Assembly: GCF_027409185.1 (NCBI RefSeq)
Contig: NC_084467.1
Coordinates: 16,048,501 to 16,112,500, forward strand
Reading direction: 5' to 3'
Length of the DNA stretch: 64,000 bases
Origin: Cynocephalus volans
Taxonomy: Eukaryota; Chordata; Mammalia; Dermoptera; Cynocephalidae
The position numbers and the translations under genes were made by a program. Numbering within the stretch: the stretch's first letter is position 1; each line of letters begins with the position of its first letter. The notes under the pieces are model-generated. The model saw nothing but the letters and a program-made list of their open reading frames with translations. It was not told the DNA's origin and did no database searches. Shown here piece after piece: positions 1-13,700 of this stretch.

Positions 1-1290
1 CCTGCACAGCCCTCTGCCCCAGAGTTTGTCTTGCTGCACGTGATGGTCTGCTGGAGTGTCCTTCTCTCCCAGGAGGTCAGCTACCCCCCGATATGATTCA
101 TCTCTGTCTCCAGTGCCCAGCACAGGTCCACCCACAGAGGAGGTGCTCAGGGAACTTTGGATGGATGGATGGACGGATGGATGCGTAAAAAGATAAAAGA
201 ATGGATGACGGGATGGAATGAACGAATGGGTGGATATATGGATGGAAGGCTGGATTGGTGGGTGGTCAGAACGGGTGAATGGATGAGTAGATTAAATGGA
301 TGGAAGGATAGATGGATGGGTGGGTGGGTGGTTGGAAGAAGGAAGGAAGGAAGAGAGGAAGAATGGACAGATGGATGGACAGGTGAATGAAAGGATGGAA
401 AGACGGAAGGAAGGAAGGGTGGATGGATGGATGGGTGTATCAGTGAGTGTTGGGTAGATGGATGGACGGACGGACGAGTAGATGGAAGGAAGTAAGGTAA
501 GTTGGATGGGTGAATGAATGAATGGGTGGATGGATGAATAGATGGGTGAAGTGGTGGATGGATAGATGGGCAGATGGATGGATGGGTGGATGGGTGAATA
601 GATGGGTGGGTGGGTGGATGGGTGGATGGGTGAATAGAAGAGAGGGTAGATGTATGGATGGGTGGGTGGGAAGGTGGGTAGGCTGATGACAGGGGAGGTG
701 GAGAAATGGGTAAACAGCTGGATGGAGAGGAGGGTGGGTGGGAGGTGGACGAATGGACAGATGGACCCAGGCTCTTTTGTGATCCATTCCCCAAGAGATT
801 CTAAGATAAAGAAAACCTTAGAATCCCTCCATCCAAGGGCCCTGCAGTCCTCTGCCCCAGGGGTGCATTTCCACCTGTCAGATGACAGCTGAGCGCCTGG
901 GCGTGAAAGCTGCGATGACAAGTGCCCAGCTGGGAGCAGGGGCGGGACGTGGGAAGCGAGTCACCCAGCTGCTGAGCAATGCAGCATCACGACGCTGCCA
1001 GAGACAGCAGGCAGACGGGAGGATGACGATGAGCAGCCCGCAGTGGAGAGCAGGTCACAAGCCTGCGATAGATGGGCCAGGCCAGACAGACTGGCCTCTT
1101 CCTGGGCACTGACAAGCAGATGCCAACCAGGGCTGTCCCTGACTATTCAAAAGACACGCTCACATGAAGTTGAGGGGAGGTGAGGATATGGCTTCCACCA
1201 CGTCTCAGATGGAAGTGGAGGCAGGAGGACAGGGAAGAAACCTTTGTCCTCGGCCCTGACCCTCCCTGCCACGTGCCCCGGCTGTCCTAC
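1..1290 (-). other. KIF17 intron 5 (partial)
   Basis: The intron runs off the left edge of the window. It contains the tetranucleotide repeat at 154-752. I see no exon in 1-150 or 760-1290. Confidence 0.85.
154..752. repeat. (TGGA/ATGG)n degenerate tetranucleotide array
   Basis: About 600 bp of imperfect GGAT-type 4-mers with many single-base variants (GGAC, GGGT, GAAT, GGAA). Because 4 and 3 are coprime, several frames stay open and give artificial Ser-Ile-His-Pro-like peptides. It lies in KIF17 intron 5. Confidence 0.97.
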
Positions 1291-1743
1291 CCGACAGGCT
1301 GCTGGGGCTCATCTGCTGGGCCAGGATGGCCTTCAGCTTCTTGATCTCCTCCTGGTACTCGCGAAGGAGTGCGTCCTTGGGGTCTTCATTGATGCGTGGC
1401 TTGTTCTTGATGTTCTTGGCTCGGTTGGCGTAGCGCAGCGTGCTCAGCGTCTCGTCGTAATTGTTGTCGGCGGGTGACAGGCAGGCCACCATCAGCGTCT
1501 TGGTGTTGCCACCCAGCGAGTCCTGCAGCAGCCGCGTCAGCTTCGAGTCCCGGAAGGGGATGTGTTTGCAGCGCCCATCCACCAGGGCCGAGATGACGTT
1601 GCCCAGCGCCGACAGTGACAAGTTGATCTTGGTGGCCTCCTTGAGCCGCTCCCCTGTGGCACCCGTCTTGGACTGCCGCTCGCTGCCCGCCAGGTCCACC
1701 AAGTTCAGCTTGCCTGCCCGGAGGTGGTCCTTGCCCCGCTCAT
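1291..1743 (-). CDS. KIF17: KIF17 coding exon 5 (switch II, end of motor)
   Basis: 453 bp, starting [20 protein letters not shown] and ending ..QQMSPSSLS plus one base. It carries switch II DLAGSE, the microtubule-binding loops ([19 protein letters not shown]) and the neck region. The acceptor is TCTGCAG and the donor GTAGGA. Confidence 0.95.
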
Positions 1744-4700
1744 CTGCAGAGAGACCCGGCAGAGGGGCGGGGGCCTTAGGCGAACCCCCACGACCATGCG
1801 GGCAGTTAGCCACTGGGTACTGACTGCCCGCCAGCCACCGAGGGTTTCATTTCAGCCATACAGGAGGCCCATGAAGGAGATGGCATTATTGTATCCATCT
1901 TACAGATGAGAAAACTGAGGCTGAGAAAGGGTATGAGACTTGCCCAAGGCCACACAGCTGCTAAGAGATGGAGCCAAGATCAGAACCCAGGGCTGTCTGA
2001 CTCAGGGAGCAGGGGCCAGGAGTTACAGACTATTCTGTGAGTGCAGCAGGATTCCTTGCAGCTACACAACAGCTCCTGCGGACATCCTGAGAGGCCAAAG
2101 GCAGAGGGTGGGGGATGTGACTGGTTCACCAGGGAGTTCGTCCTTTAATGCAACTCTTGGCCCCAGTTCCCATCCCAGTCCTGCCTCCACCTTGCTGTGT
2201 GACATCAGCAGAGCCAAGCACCTCTCTGATCCCCAACTTCTTATGTCAACAAAATGGGACTGACAATAGCTCCCAGTAGGGCTGGGTGTTGTGGGGAGTA
2301 AGTAAACTGGTGGCACATTCTTACAGGGTCTGCACCCGCAGGCCAACACACAGCAGGTGTTGGTTTCCCCTAAGAATAAGCCCAGTTCTGCAGGGACTAC
2401 AGCTGTGCTGGCAGGGTGGACCTGGGTGTCAAGCGTGACAGGAGAGCCTAGCACTGGCTAGTAGCATTGGGCTCAGAAGCAGTGGTTTTGAAGACATAGA
2501 CATGGAGGGTCCCATCCCAATTCTATTCCTTAGTAGCTGTGAAATTTGGAGAAATAACTTCACTTGACTCAAAGCCTCAGCCTTTCAATAAAATGGGGAT
2601 AACCCCCCCCCCCTTAAAGGGCTGTCGTGAAGATTTCAGCAGTAGCATATGTGCAGAGGGCTCAAGATTGTGCCTGGCACGTAGCCAGTGCTCCTTAAAT
2701 GACAGCTTGCTGCTCTTAGTGCTGCTCACAATTCTTACTGTCACTAGACTACACCATAAACTATTCCAGATGAGCTGAAGGTAAAAATCTTTCACTTCTG
2801 ATTTATCAGTGGACTGGCCCAAACCCCTAGCTGGCAAGAAGAGAGCAGAGACAGGGGTAGGGGCTTCCTCCTTACTTTCCTGCCAGTTAAAACCAGAATT
2901 TGCCTCAGTTATGTCCAGGAGCACAGCAACATGAAGTAGGGAAATAAAGTCCGGCCGGTACTCAGTAGAGGCATGGATGGATGTGCAAGGGGCTCGATTC
3001 TTCAGGCTATTAAAAGAGCGGATGGAGAAACCTGGCACCACCTTTTTGCAAAGCTCTTTGCAGAACGTACCGGGAGCTTTAACCATGTTTGTTTCCTTTG
3101 CTCCAACAGTCCATTCCAGGGAATCTAAAGAGAAAATGACTCTCAAAGCAGAAAACTCTTTGTGCACAAAGATGCTCATCATGCATTACTCACAGCTCTG
3201 AAAACCTGGAAACAACTTTAACCTTCGTAGAGGACTGGTCAGCAAAGGCATGAGCCATGGCCTGTCCTCCAGCCACCACACATGGCCATGACAAAGGGTG
3301 AAGATAATGTGGGAAAATGCTTGGTGGTGGCATGGGAAATGAAACAGGGAAAAAGCTACACAAAGCACAAGACTTCAATTGTGCTTAAAATTCTCATGGG
3401 AAAAAAAAAAGGATCAAATGAAAATATGCTTAAATGTTAGTCGTGTTGAGGTATCAGAACTATGAGTAATTTTTCCCTAACTTCCTCTACTTTCTAAATA
3501 CCTTTATTGGGCTTATACTATTTTATAAGGAAAACAATAAATATCTTTAAAAATGTTCAGGAGGCTGTTGGCAGGCAGCCTGCTCCATCCTTCAAGCTCT
3601 CCTGCAAGACCAAGGTGTACCCCACACACCTGCTCTCTTGATGGGTCCTCAGCTGCCCTAGTCCCTGCCCCTCCCCCAGCTGCATCACACCAGCTGTAAC
3701 CACCCCGGTCCCACCCTCCCCAGATGGGCACCCCAGGGGCACTCAGACTGATGGTCCCACACCCAGCAAGCACCAGGGACCGCAGACTGGGCAGTGCGGT
3801 GAGAGGTTCCATCAGCCCAGGCCCCGACCCCCGGTCAGGGATGTCTCCAGAATTATGTTCTTCACTGGGCTGAGGCTGCTTCCTGCTCCACTGCCCTTTG
3901 GAGTTCTATTCCTTTTTTTTTTTTTTTTTTTTGTCGTTTTTTCGTGACCGGCACTCAGCCAGTGAGTGCACCGGTCAGTCCTATATAGGATCCGAACCCG
4001 CGGCGGGAGCGTCGCCGTGCTGCCAGCGCAGCACTCTACCAAGTGCGCCACGGGCTCGGCAATTTCATTTTTTTTTTTTTTTTTGGAGTTCTATTCCTAA
4101 TGAACCACAGTCTTGGAGGCAGCTGCAGTGTCAGTGGAATAAATCCAGATACCAGGAAGACCTGGGTTTGAATCCCTGCTCCACCTCTTAGTGGTTGTGG
4201 GACCTTGAACAAGCAAATCACTTCACTTCTTAGAGCCTCAGTTTCCCCATCTGTAAAATGAGAGTTACAACGCCTGTCTCTAGAGTCGCTGTGGGATTTA
4301 AATGGAATGAAGTTCTCAGCACAACGTCTGGCCTACAAGTGGCCCAAGAGAAACGGGGGTTTCTTTCCTTCCTGTTCTCAGTAACTCTTCCAGAAAGAAG
4401 GAAGAGGGAGGGGACTGAAGGGTAGAGAACGCTACAGAGAAAGAGGATCCACAGGGTCTGAGTGACACACACTCTGGGTGCAGACCCCCAGGACAGAAAC
4501 CCAGCTCTGACACTTTCCAGTCATGTGACCTTGATTTCCTCATCTGTACCATGGGGATGCCACAGTATCTGCCTCCTGGGGCTGCTGTAGGGAGGAACTG
4601 CGATGGTGCACACAGTAAGTGCTCTGCATTGGCTGCCACTATCATGTTGCTGCTGTTTAGCCCGGAAACACGTGTTTCCCTCTTGTGTTTCCTCCGGCCA

Positions 4701-7700
4701 GTTAGAGCATCTCTTCCCAGTTTCCAATGGGGCTCGTGAGGCTCTGAGAGGGGAAGCATCCTGGCTAGTAGCGCAGGACCGGCTCGGGCTGTCTGGCCCA
4801 CCCCTGCCTCCGGCAGCCCCGCATACCCACGGCGCAGATCTCGATGCTGATAGTGAAGATGGAGTGGGAGCGCGACGAGTCCTTGTTCATCAGTGTGTAG
4901 CCCACCGAGCGGTTCTTCCAGCCCGTCTCCATGATGCGCTCGCACTGGGCCACGCTGTGCACCGTGTGCATGGACAGCCCCTTCACGTACACGCCCTTCT
5001 CCGGGTGCTCCTTCAGCTGTGGGCACGACGGACAGGTCACAGCCTGCTAGGGGTGGGGCTGGGGAACCCTAGGGAATACGAGAGAAGGGTCCGATCCAGG
5101 CCCCCTTGCCCTCCTGCACCTCAGATACCCTGCAACAGGGAGGGAGTTCGCTCCAGGTGCAGCCAGCCTCAAGCTTACCCCTGCTTCTTGCTTGTTGTGG
5201 GACCTTTGGTTAATGACTTAACCTGAGTCGGTGAGTTAACCTGAGCCTCAGTGTCCACTTCTGTGAAATGGGTATGAGAGACCTATCTCAGAGGGATATG
5301 GTGAGGACTCAGTAAAATAAGGCACATGCAAGCCTTAGCACGGTGTCTGGCACATGAAAAGTACCAGCTGCTGTCCGTGATGTTGTTGCTGGTACTATTA
5401 TTATGAAGGTGGTTTTCAGTCTGCCAGCTTCGGCTCCCTGGACTGACCTTGTAGTCAGCCAAGGGCTGGGTCCAGAGCCTTGGACCATGGTAGGTGAATG
5501 GCCAGTTGCTGCCCAGAACTCCCCTTGGCTCACAGCTCAAATAGCCCGCAGCCCTCAGTGCAATGGCAGTCAGTAGATTAATTTATCTAATTGCTCCCTG
5601 CTCACTTTCCAGGCAGCCAAGTTGTTTTGTCACTGACACAGAGCTGTGAAATGCAATATTTTTCAAGTGTGAGAGGAAATAAAATCACTCTGGTGAGAGC
5701 AGAATTAACTAGGACAAAAGGCATTTGTCTGCCAAATGGCCCTGCTGGCTGGAGCCACAGAAGCTCCGATGCTTTGCTCCGGGCACCTTCAGGAGTCCCA
5801 GCCCCCGCTGTGGAGTGGGGAGGCAAGCCCAGGCTGGCCCTATCTGCTAAAGGGTGAAGTGGGGAAACAGCCAGACCCAGCCGAAGGAAAGGCTGAGTTT
5901 CATGGAACAGATAAGCAACCGAGGCACAGAAAGGTTAAGAGACTTGTGGAAGGTCACACAGCTATTAGCGGGGTCACAGACAATGGAAGGCTCCAGAGGC
6001 AAGGCATGGGGAGAGCTGGAGCAACCTGCAGTAACTGAAGCTTGAAATGACAAAGGGCTGACCTTGACCTAGGAGGTAGCTGTGAGGAGAACAAAGGACC
6101 AAAGCAGGAGCCCTGGGGTGCCGTGTGCCCAGAGAGCGGCCACCCTCCAGAACCTAGAACCCTGCCTGGCTCCTAGGAGGCCCAGGTGGGTGAATGGTTG
6201 CTCCCAGCTTCAGAAAGAACCTGTTCAGTCAGTGTCCTATTTAGGCAGGCAGACTCAGGCTGGAAACCTGGTTCTGTCACTTGCTCATTGGGAAAGTCAA
6301 TTTGCCTCTCTAGGTCTCAGTTTCCTTTTCTGTAAAATGGGGATAATAAATCCTGTTTCCGCAATACTATTATGAGAATGCAAAAGAGAACAGGTCTAAA
6401 AGAAACACTGCAGGTACTCAGTGGGAGCTCAGTGAACTCAGGTCGTAAGGAGGACAGGGACGCTTGGGCCTGAGCAACCTCAGGAGACCATCACAGCAGG
6501 GGTCTCCCACCACTCTACGTTTAGGCCCAGGAAGGCTTGCTGCGCCCCGTCTCCTGATGCCCCCAGGGTCCCTCCCTGGCACTGAGTGAAGGCCACCAGC
6601 TGTGCACTGCCTTCCACGTAACTGCTCATCTTGGCTGCAGGGCCAGAGCCGGGTCACCATGGCAACCAGCTGGGATGCAGCAAGGATGGAAGGGCCAAGG
6701 GCAGGGGGGGGCGTGTCCAGAGTCCAGGTCCGTGGAGAAGGGTGTGGGCCCTCGACACTCTGCTCAGACATAGGGTGGGCAGAACCTGCTGGAGAAGCCC
6801 CCTGGGCCCCCCACCACCACACAATACTGCTGGCCTTAGCTGATTTAATCACCTCTAATTACAAAAATTATGAGGCCCTGTGTGAAGCACAGGTTAAGAA
6901 CGTGTGCTGTGCAGAGTGGCCCCTGGATTCAAGTCCCATCTCCACCCTACTGACTGTGTGCCAATGGGCTGGTGTACTCAGGCACGTTGAGCCTCGGTTT
7001 CCTCATCTGTTATAAAGGATAAGAATACCACCTCCTCCTAAGGCTGCGGGAAGGTTTACATGAGAGCCACCGGCCATCATCCACACCCACGAGGGAGCGT
7101 GTCAGAAACCCGTGTCCTCATGGGGTGTGTTTCTCGGAGCAGTCCCCAAGGCAGGCTGGTTCCCCAAGCCTGAGACCCGGGCACAGCTGCAGCAAATGCA
7201 CTTGGCTGCCAGCCTGTGGCCCCTGGGTAACCGAGGCCTTTCTAGGGTCCAGCAAAGTGAGAAAAGGGAGGCCCCCGCTGCTGCCCCAGTGCGGGTTGGC
7301 CGGTTTGGCCAGCGGGCAGGAGGCCCTAACCCCGCAGGCGGGCCTTTTGGGCTGACACGTGGGAGCAACACCCTGTGCCCCCTCCTCTCCCCACCTCCCT
7401 GTCTGGGGGCTGAGCCATGACTCAGCTACACCTGGAGAGAGAAGACAGTAGAAAGACTCCAGGGGGGCGGCTGGAGCTTCCCGCACAGAAAGGGCAAAGC
7501 ACTGCTGTTTGTGCCAGAGCCAGCTGGAGGAAGAGGGCCAGGGTGCAGCCAGGTCGGCATGGAGATGGGGCGGGGGAGCTCACACCCACACGGCCTGGTG
7601 CCTGGCACCCACAGGGTCTTCCCAGGAATGAATGAATCAACTGATGAATGTCCCTCCCTTGGAACTGAAATTACTGGCTTATTGCTCCAAGGGGCTCCCA

Positions 7701-10700
7701 TATTGCTGACCCTGAAAAATACTGGGAGGAAAGCTTTTGATCACTCAGGCCTCACAAGAGTTCTGGTATTAACACTAGTAATCTACTGCGCGACCTTGGC
7801 CAAGTCACTCCCCTCCTTAGGCCTCAGTTTCCTCATCCGTACCAAGAAGGGGTTGGACTAGAAGTTTTCTAAGGGTCTTTCTCAAAGTTTTAAGGATTTT
7901 TCCAGCTGTCCCCTGGGGCCTGATTGGTTTGATCTGGCCCTAAGGTAGTTGCCTGTCAGAGAGGAACTCACGGATCCCTTGAACGATCCCAGAGCAAGTA
8001 GAGAAATTCTAGGTTGATTCCAATGTCCCAAACAACTCTAGAGGGCACTGCAGGGCAGGAGGATTGGAGGCGTCATCAGAAGTCCCCTGATGTGGCTCTG
8101 CCCGCCCCCCCATGGCTGTCATAGGGCATGCCATGGGGAGACGTAAAAAGTTCTGGTCTTAAAAAAATGTCCAACCTGACTCTGTGGCCTCCTATCCCAG
8201 TCGCCTCACGAAGCCACCTCCTCTTTCCAAGCCTAGTTTCCTCATCTGTAAAACAGGGCTCTCCACAGCAACCCTGGGGGCTGACACTCATTCATGACGA
8301 TACTTCCCCTCCCTGGGCATTCTGATCCTGAAGGCGGTGCACCGCCCCCCAATGCTGGGTGTGGGCCTCTTCGGGGTCCATTGGTTGCTGGTCAGACAAG
8401 AGTTGGAGGGGAGGGGGACAGCCCGCCAACATTCTGGCCACAGGTCTGGGTCAGCATCCCCCACGGGCCTCTTCTCCTTGGACCAGACCAGGCCCGCCCA
8501 GCACTTAAAGAGCCCCCGACAGGAAACATAACCCGAACCTCTTACTAAGGTGAAGGCTGAGGGGTCCCAGACCCGAGTCCAGCCTGGCCGCCAACTGGCT
8601 GTCTCTTGACCTCTCTGGGCTCCCCAAAGGGTCAGCCTAGTTCTGCATGTCTTGTTAGAGCCCCCAAACATCTAACTCTGACACCCTTTCCTTCTGAGTC
8701 TAGACTTTAGGAGACTGAGGACCATTTATGAAACGTGGGCAGAGCCAGCACCAACCTTTTCTGTCATGAGCTACCATCTGACCTTGACCGCCTCTCCGGG
8801 AACTCCACTTTACAACCCCCCATCATATTCACTATCCTTTCTCTGAATCCCAGTGGCATGAAATGGCTCCCACACTGCACACCTGCCAGGTGTCGGCACC
8901 TGCTAAGCAGCTCTCCCTCATTATCCTCTTCAGTCTTCACAAAAAACTTATGAGGTCATAAGTTCATAACACGGTCCCAGAAGCTGAGCCCCACAGCAGC
9001 AGTAAAATGGAATGATTAAGATCCAGGACCTTAGGCACTGGCTGGTTGGCTCAGGTGGTTAGAATGAGGTGTTATAACACCAAAGTCAAGGGTTTGGTCG
9101 CTGTCCCGGCCAGCTGCCAAAAAATCCAGGACCTTGACGTCACACAGACCTAGGTTTGGCCACTTCCTACTGTGTAAAACTCAGACAAGTTAATTAACCT
9201 CTCTAAACCTCCTTCCCACGTTGGTAAATTGGAGATAATAATATCTACAAGGTTACTGGGATATTAAATGGGATAATATGCCTAAAGCAGCCAGTAAATA
9301 GTAAGTACTTAATTAATGATAATCATTATTACCTTCTTTTTAGCTTCAAGGGCTCTCAGAGATTCTCAAAATAATTTTTTAGAAGTGGAACTCTTTTTTC
9401 AAATGAAATCTATCACAAAACTCCATCCCTTTCAACAGATATAGGTGCCATCACCCAGCGTGAGGTCCAGGCCTCCCTCACGTGCTGGCAGGAGGCTCAT
9501 TAACCCCATCCCTGCATCATGGACTCTGATTGAGGATACTCCAAAATTCAAGTTCGAAAGTCCCCACTCTAGTCTGAACAGTGCCTGTGCCCTCAGGACA
9601 CCTTCTCCGTATTTCTAAGGGAGCATACCGGATGCCAACTTCCCCCGACCACTGCCCCTGCCCGCACCCCGTCTGTCCCCACCTCCAGCTTCTGCTTGGT
9701 GTCAGCCCCCAGCAGGTCACGGACATCTTCATTGTAGATCTCCAGGTAGGAGGCCCGGACCAGGAACTTGGTGTTCTCTGCACACTGCATGGCATGAACA
9801 GAAAAAACAGAGGCATCTGAGCACCAGGCTACCTGCGGCCAGGCCTGACCCTGAGCCCTCTGCAGCCAAGACATCATGGGAGGAGAGAGCACGTCAGACT
9901 GAGAGGAGTCCCCAACCCCACCTTGCCCTGCCTGACCTCCTGCCAAGCTCTCCCCTCCTCTCCGGCTTGGTGGACCCCTGGGCCTCTCTGAGTTGCATAA
10001 TTTTCAGATTGCTATTTGCTTGTCTAATGCTCTGTCTGCAAGCTCATGGGAGAGGAAACTGAGGCCTCCCCATTGTTTGGGTAGAAAAACCGAGGCCACG
10101 GGGAAGGCCTGGACCAAGCACTGGCTCTGGGCTGATCCCTGGCAGCTCTCCCAGTCCCTAGATGTTCCTGTGAGCCACCACAAGGAGCTCTGCTGACCAG
10201 GGTCACAGTCCCCACTCTGCCATTTCCCGGACACAGGGCTCTCTGCACGTTGCCATGAATGGTCGCCAGGGCAATTCTCACCTGCCGCCTGGACACTGAG
10301 ACTTATTCAGAGCCCAGTCTTGACCTGGCCCATAAGGGCTCTAAGCTCCAGCCTCCCTATCTCGAAAATGGGGATATAAGTTACCACCGGGTTTACTGGG
10401 GGTTCAGCGACATAATTATGCAAAGGGCTTCGCACAAGGCTTGATCCGTAGTTACTGCTCAATAAAAAGGGAAGCTATGATGGTGACAACCACATCTCTC
10501 CCCTGTGCTCGGGGTCATCATATCCACGTGAAATGTAAATAAAATGTTAAAATCCAAAAACGGCAGGAGAAAAAGATGGAATGGGTAGAGAGAGTTTTCT
10601 TAGTCTTAAGTCCTTTTCCCACACCTTTTCAGAAACCAGAGCCTGCCTCGCTTCCGCTGCTCTGTGCAGAGTCAAGGCCAGGCTCTGATCACGTCCTCGG

Positions 10701-13700
10701 GTCCATGCAGCAGGTCCGGAGTGCCCTGGGGACCATTTGTGCCACCAGCCTTGCCCTTCCCCTCCACAAAGCCCATACCTGGACGCTCTCAAAAATGTGC
10801 TCGAAGGCCCTGGGGATGATGCCTCTCTGGGAGGAGGGCTCTCGCAGGCCCTGCATGGTGAAGGACTTCCCACTGCCCGTCTGGCCGTAGGCAAAGATGG
10901 TGCCATTGTAGCCCTCAGTGACACCCTGCATGGGAGGAAGCCAAAGCCAGAGCCCGCTGCCCAGCTGCTCCTAACCACAGAAGGGGATGGGACTCTGCAT
11001 GCATGCGGGACTCTGCATGCAGGACTCTGCATGCTTGCACTAGGCTGGGGAGGGAGCAGAGAGATGACAAGGCACGGCTCTGTCCTCAAGATAAGAGCTG
11101 GTGCCATGGAGCCTGGCTACCTGGGTTCAAATCCCATCTCCACCTTTTTCTGACAGTGTGTCTCAGGCTGGTCTTACTCAGGCACATTGAGCCTCAGTTT
11201 CCTCATCTGTAATAAAGGATACAAGGAGCACCTCCTGCGAAGGCTGTTGCCAGGGTTACATGAGAATTATTTCATGCATCAGCACAGGGAGTGCTGGCAT
11301 CCAGAGGTGCTCACTAGGTGTCTGGAAGGTGGGAGGCTGACACATCCGAGTGGCCTCATTCCAGGCAGTGGAGGTGTCAGTAAGGACAGAAGTTCAGGCA
11401 ACAGGCAAGGAGAGGGTGTGCACGCAAGGGAAAACAGGACAGAGTGGGAGAACTAGGCGGAGCCTTCTGGGGAGCAAAAATCGGGTAGAACTGGGGGAGC
11501 TGATAGGTGGTTGGATTTTGACAGGGGACAGCAAGAGGAAGGCAGTCCAGTTAGGCGACAGCCTGAGCAGAGACACAGAGGTGAGGTGTTGACAGCAGGG
11601 GAGATTGGGGCAAGGGGGTGGAAGATGAGGCTGGGAAGGAAGACAGGAGCAAACCAGGTGCCATCTGCAAACTCATTCTTCACTCATTGATGCATTTATT
11701 CTTCCCATAGGCACCGCTGTCTTCTCTGTGCCTGGCACTGTGCTCTGGCTGGGGACAGAGCAGTGAACAAGGTGGACACAGCCCCTGCTCTCACAGACTT
11801 CATGACGTCAAGAACTCTAGAACTTAGTATGGGGCAGGGGTGGGTCCTGCGTCATCAGAAGGTGAGCCCAGAGAACTGTTCCCAGGGCCCAAGGACCCCA
11901 TGGCACCTACATCCGGTTGCACTGCAAAGACCCATGCAGTCGACCAAAACAGGGCTGGGCATCCCCGGGATCTGCTGGTGAGGGAAGGCTGGAAGTCGCC
12001 ACTCACAGCTCCTGGAAAGGGCAAGGCCTCATTTTTATAGGGCAGAAATGAATGAGCACCTCTCCTTTGTCCAAGAACACCGTGACCACTGTGCAGGTTC
12101 CTGCAGCTCATCAGAGGGCAGTGGGCTCCCATGTGCACCGGCCCCCTGAAGTGGGGACGACAGGTAGTGGCAGAGAGATTACCCAACCAGGACCCAAGGC
12201 CGGGCTTCCCAAACCCATGTGTGGGGAGAGCAGGGAGCATGAGAAGCCCCAGGAACAACACGCAGAAGCAGCCCTGGGAGCGTGTGTTACCCGAGCGTGG
12301 GGAAGGGATTCTCTGTGAAGATCCCAACAGCCGCGCTGCACGGTGCACGGGCCACGGCGGCAGCCACACTAGCCGCATGCCCGGCGGGACTGAGGAACTG
12401 CATTTACTGTATTTTAATTAATTCAAATTCAAAATCTAAAGCAGTATAAAATATTTGCCCATTAAACACAACTTTATTTTTTGTGTTTCATTTTAAGCAT
12501 TGAAACTTCAGCATCCAAATTGAGATGTGCTATCAGTGTAAAATACAGACCAGTTTTCAAAGACTTAGTATGAAGAATGTAAAATATCTCACTAATAGTT
12601 TTCATATAATGATCATAATATCTATTTTTATATTTTAGTGAAATGGTAATCTTTTGGATATATTAGGTTAAGTAAAATATATTATGAAAATTAGGTTTTT
12701 TTTACTTTTTCCTTTGATGACTTAAACTGTGGCTACTAGAAAAATTTAAGTTACGTATGTGGTTCACGTTGTACTTGTATGGGAAAGCACTGCCATAGAG
12801 CTGTCATCCAAGGTGGTAGCCATGAGCCACACGTGGTTACTTAAATTCAATTTGCCGCACATGGCTAGTAGGTACCTAATCGGACAGCACAGATACAGAA
12901 CATTTCTATCATCACAGAAAGTTCTGTAGAATACTACTGCTCTGCAGTTAAGTAGAAAGCCATTTTACATGCATTTCTAAGGCAAAACAAAGACTTCAGG
13001 AAAGTCTCACACATCAATCGAGCCCTCCAGATCCCCAAAGGACAAGCACACGTGGAGCAGGTCCTAAATGCTCACCATTCGGTGCCTCCACCCTGGGCTC
13101 TGCCATGTCCACCTGTGCTATTATTTATCTCCAGGTCTCAGCTTAGACCTCACCTCTTCCAGAGTCCTCCCCGCCCTCCCCTCCCAATCGAATTTGCCAG
13201 CCTACTCTATGCTGCCAAAGCCTCTTGGGCTTCCCCTACTCATCACCCCAGATAGTAATTATTAGCTTAGCTGCTCTTCCGCCTGACCACGAGCTTGCTG
13301 AGGGCTGAGTCCGTGTCTCCTTTACCATGGTGCTCCTCATGCCGAGGGGCGATGCCGATGGGGCCTGGTATGGGGATGCTATTTAGTCATTTAGTGAGCT
13401 GAATGAATGAATGAGTGAATGAATGAATATGTTATGTCGACTCTGAGGCTCTGTGGAATGTCCAGAGGCAGCCGTCTAACAGAGAACCCCAAGTACCAGC
13501 AAAATCCAGGAGTGAAGGGAGAGCTGGAAGAGAGATTTGATAGGATTGTCACTATGTCCTTAATGTCTCCCTCTCTGGGCTGGGGCTTCCTAGGGACCTG
13601 ATAAAGGAGCCTTGCCCAGGGGATTACTTCCAGGATGACGAAGAGACCAAGACCTCACCCATGAGCAAGGCAGGAGGCAAAGCCAAAAAGAACACCATCT

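Noticed and set aside
147-921. Long minus-strand frames rich in Ser-Ile-His-Pro repeats
   Set aside because: They are translations of the (TGGA)n array; frames stay open because the repeat unit lacks stops, and they sit in a KIF17 intron.
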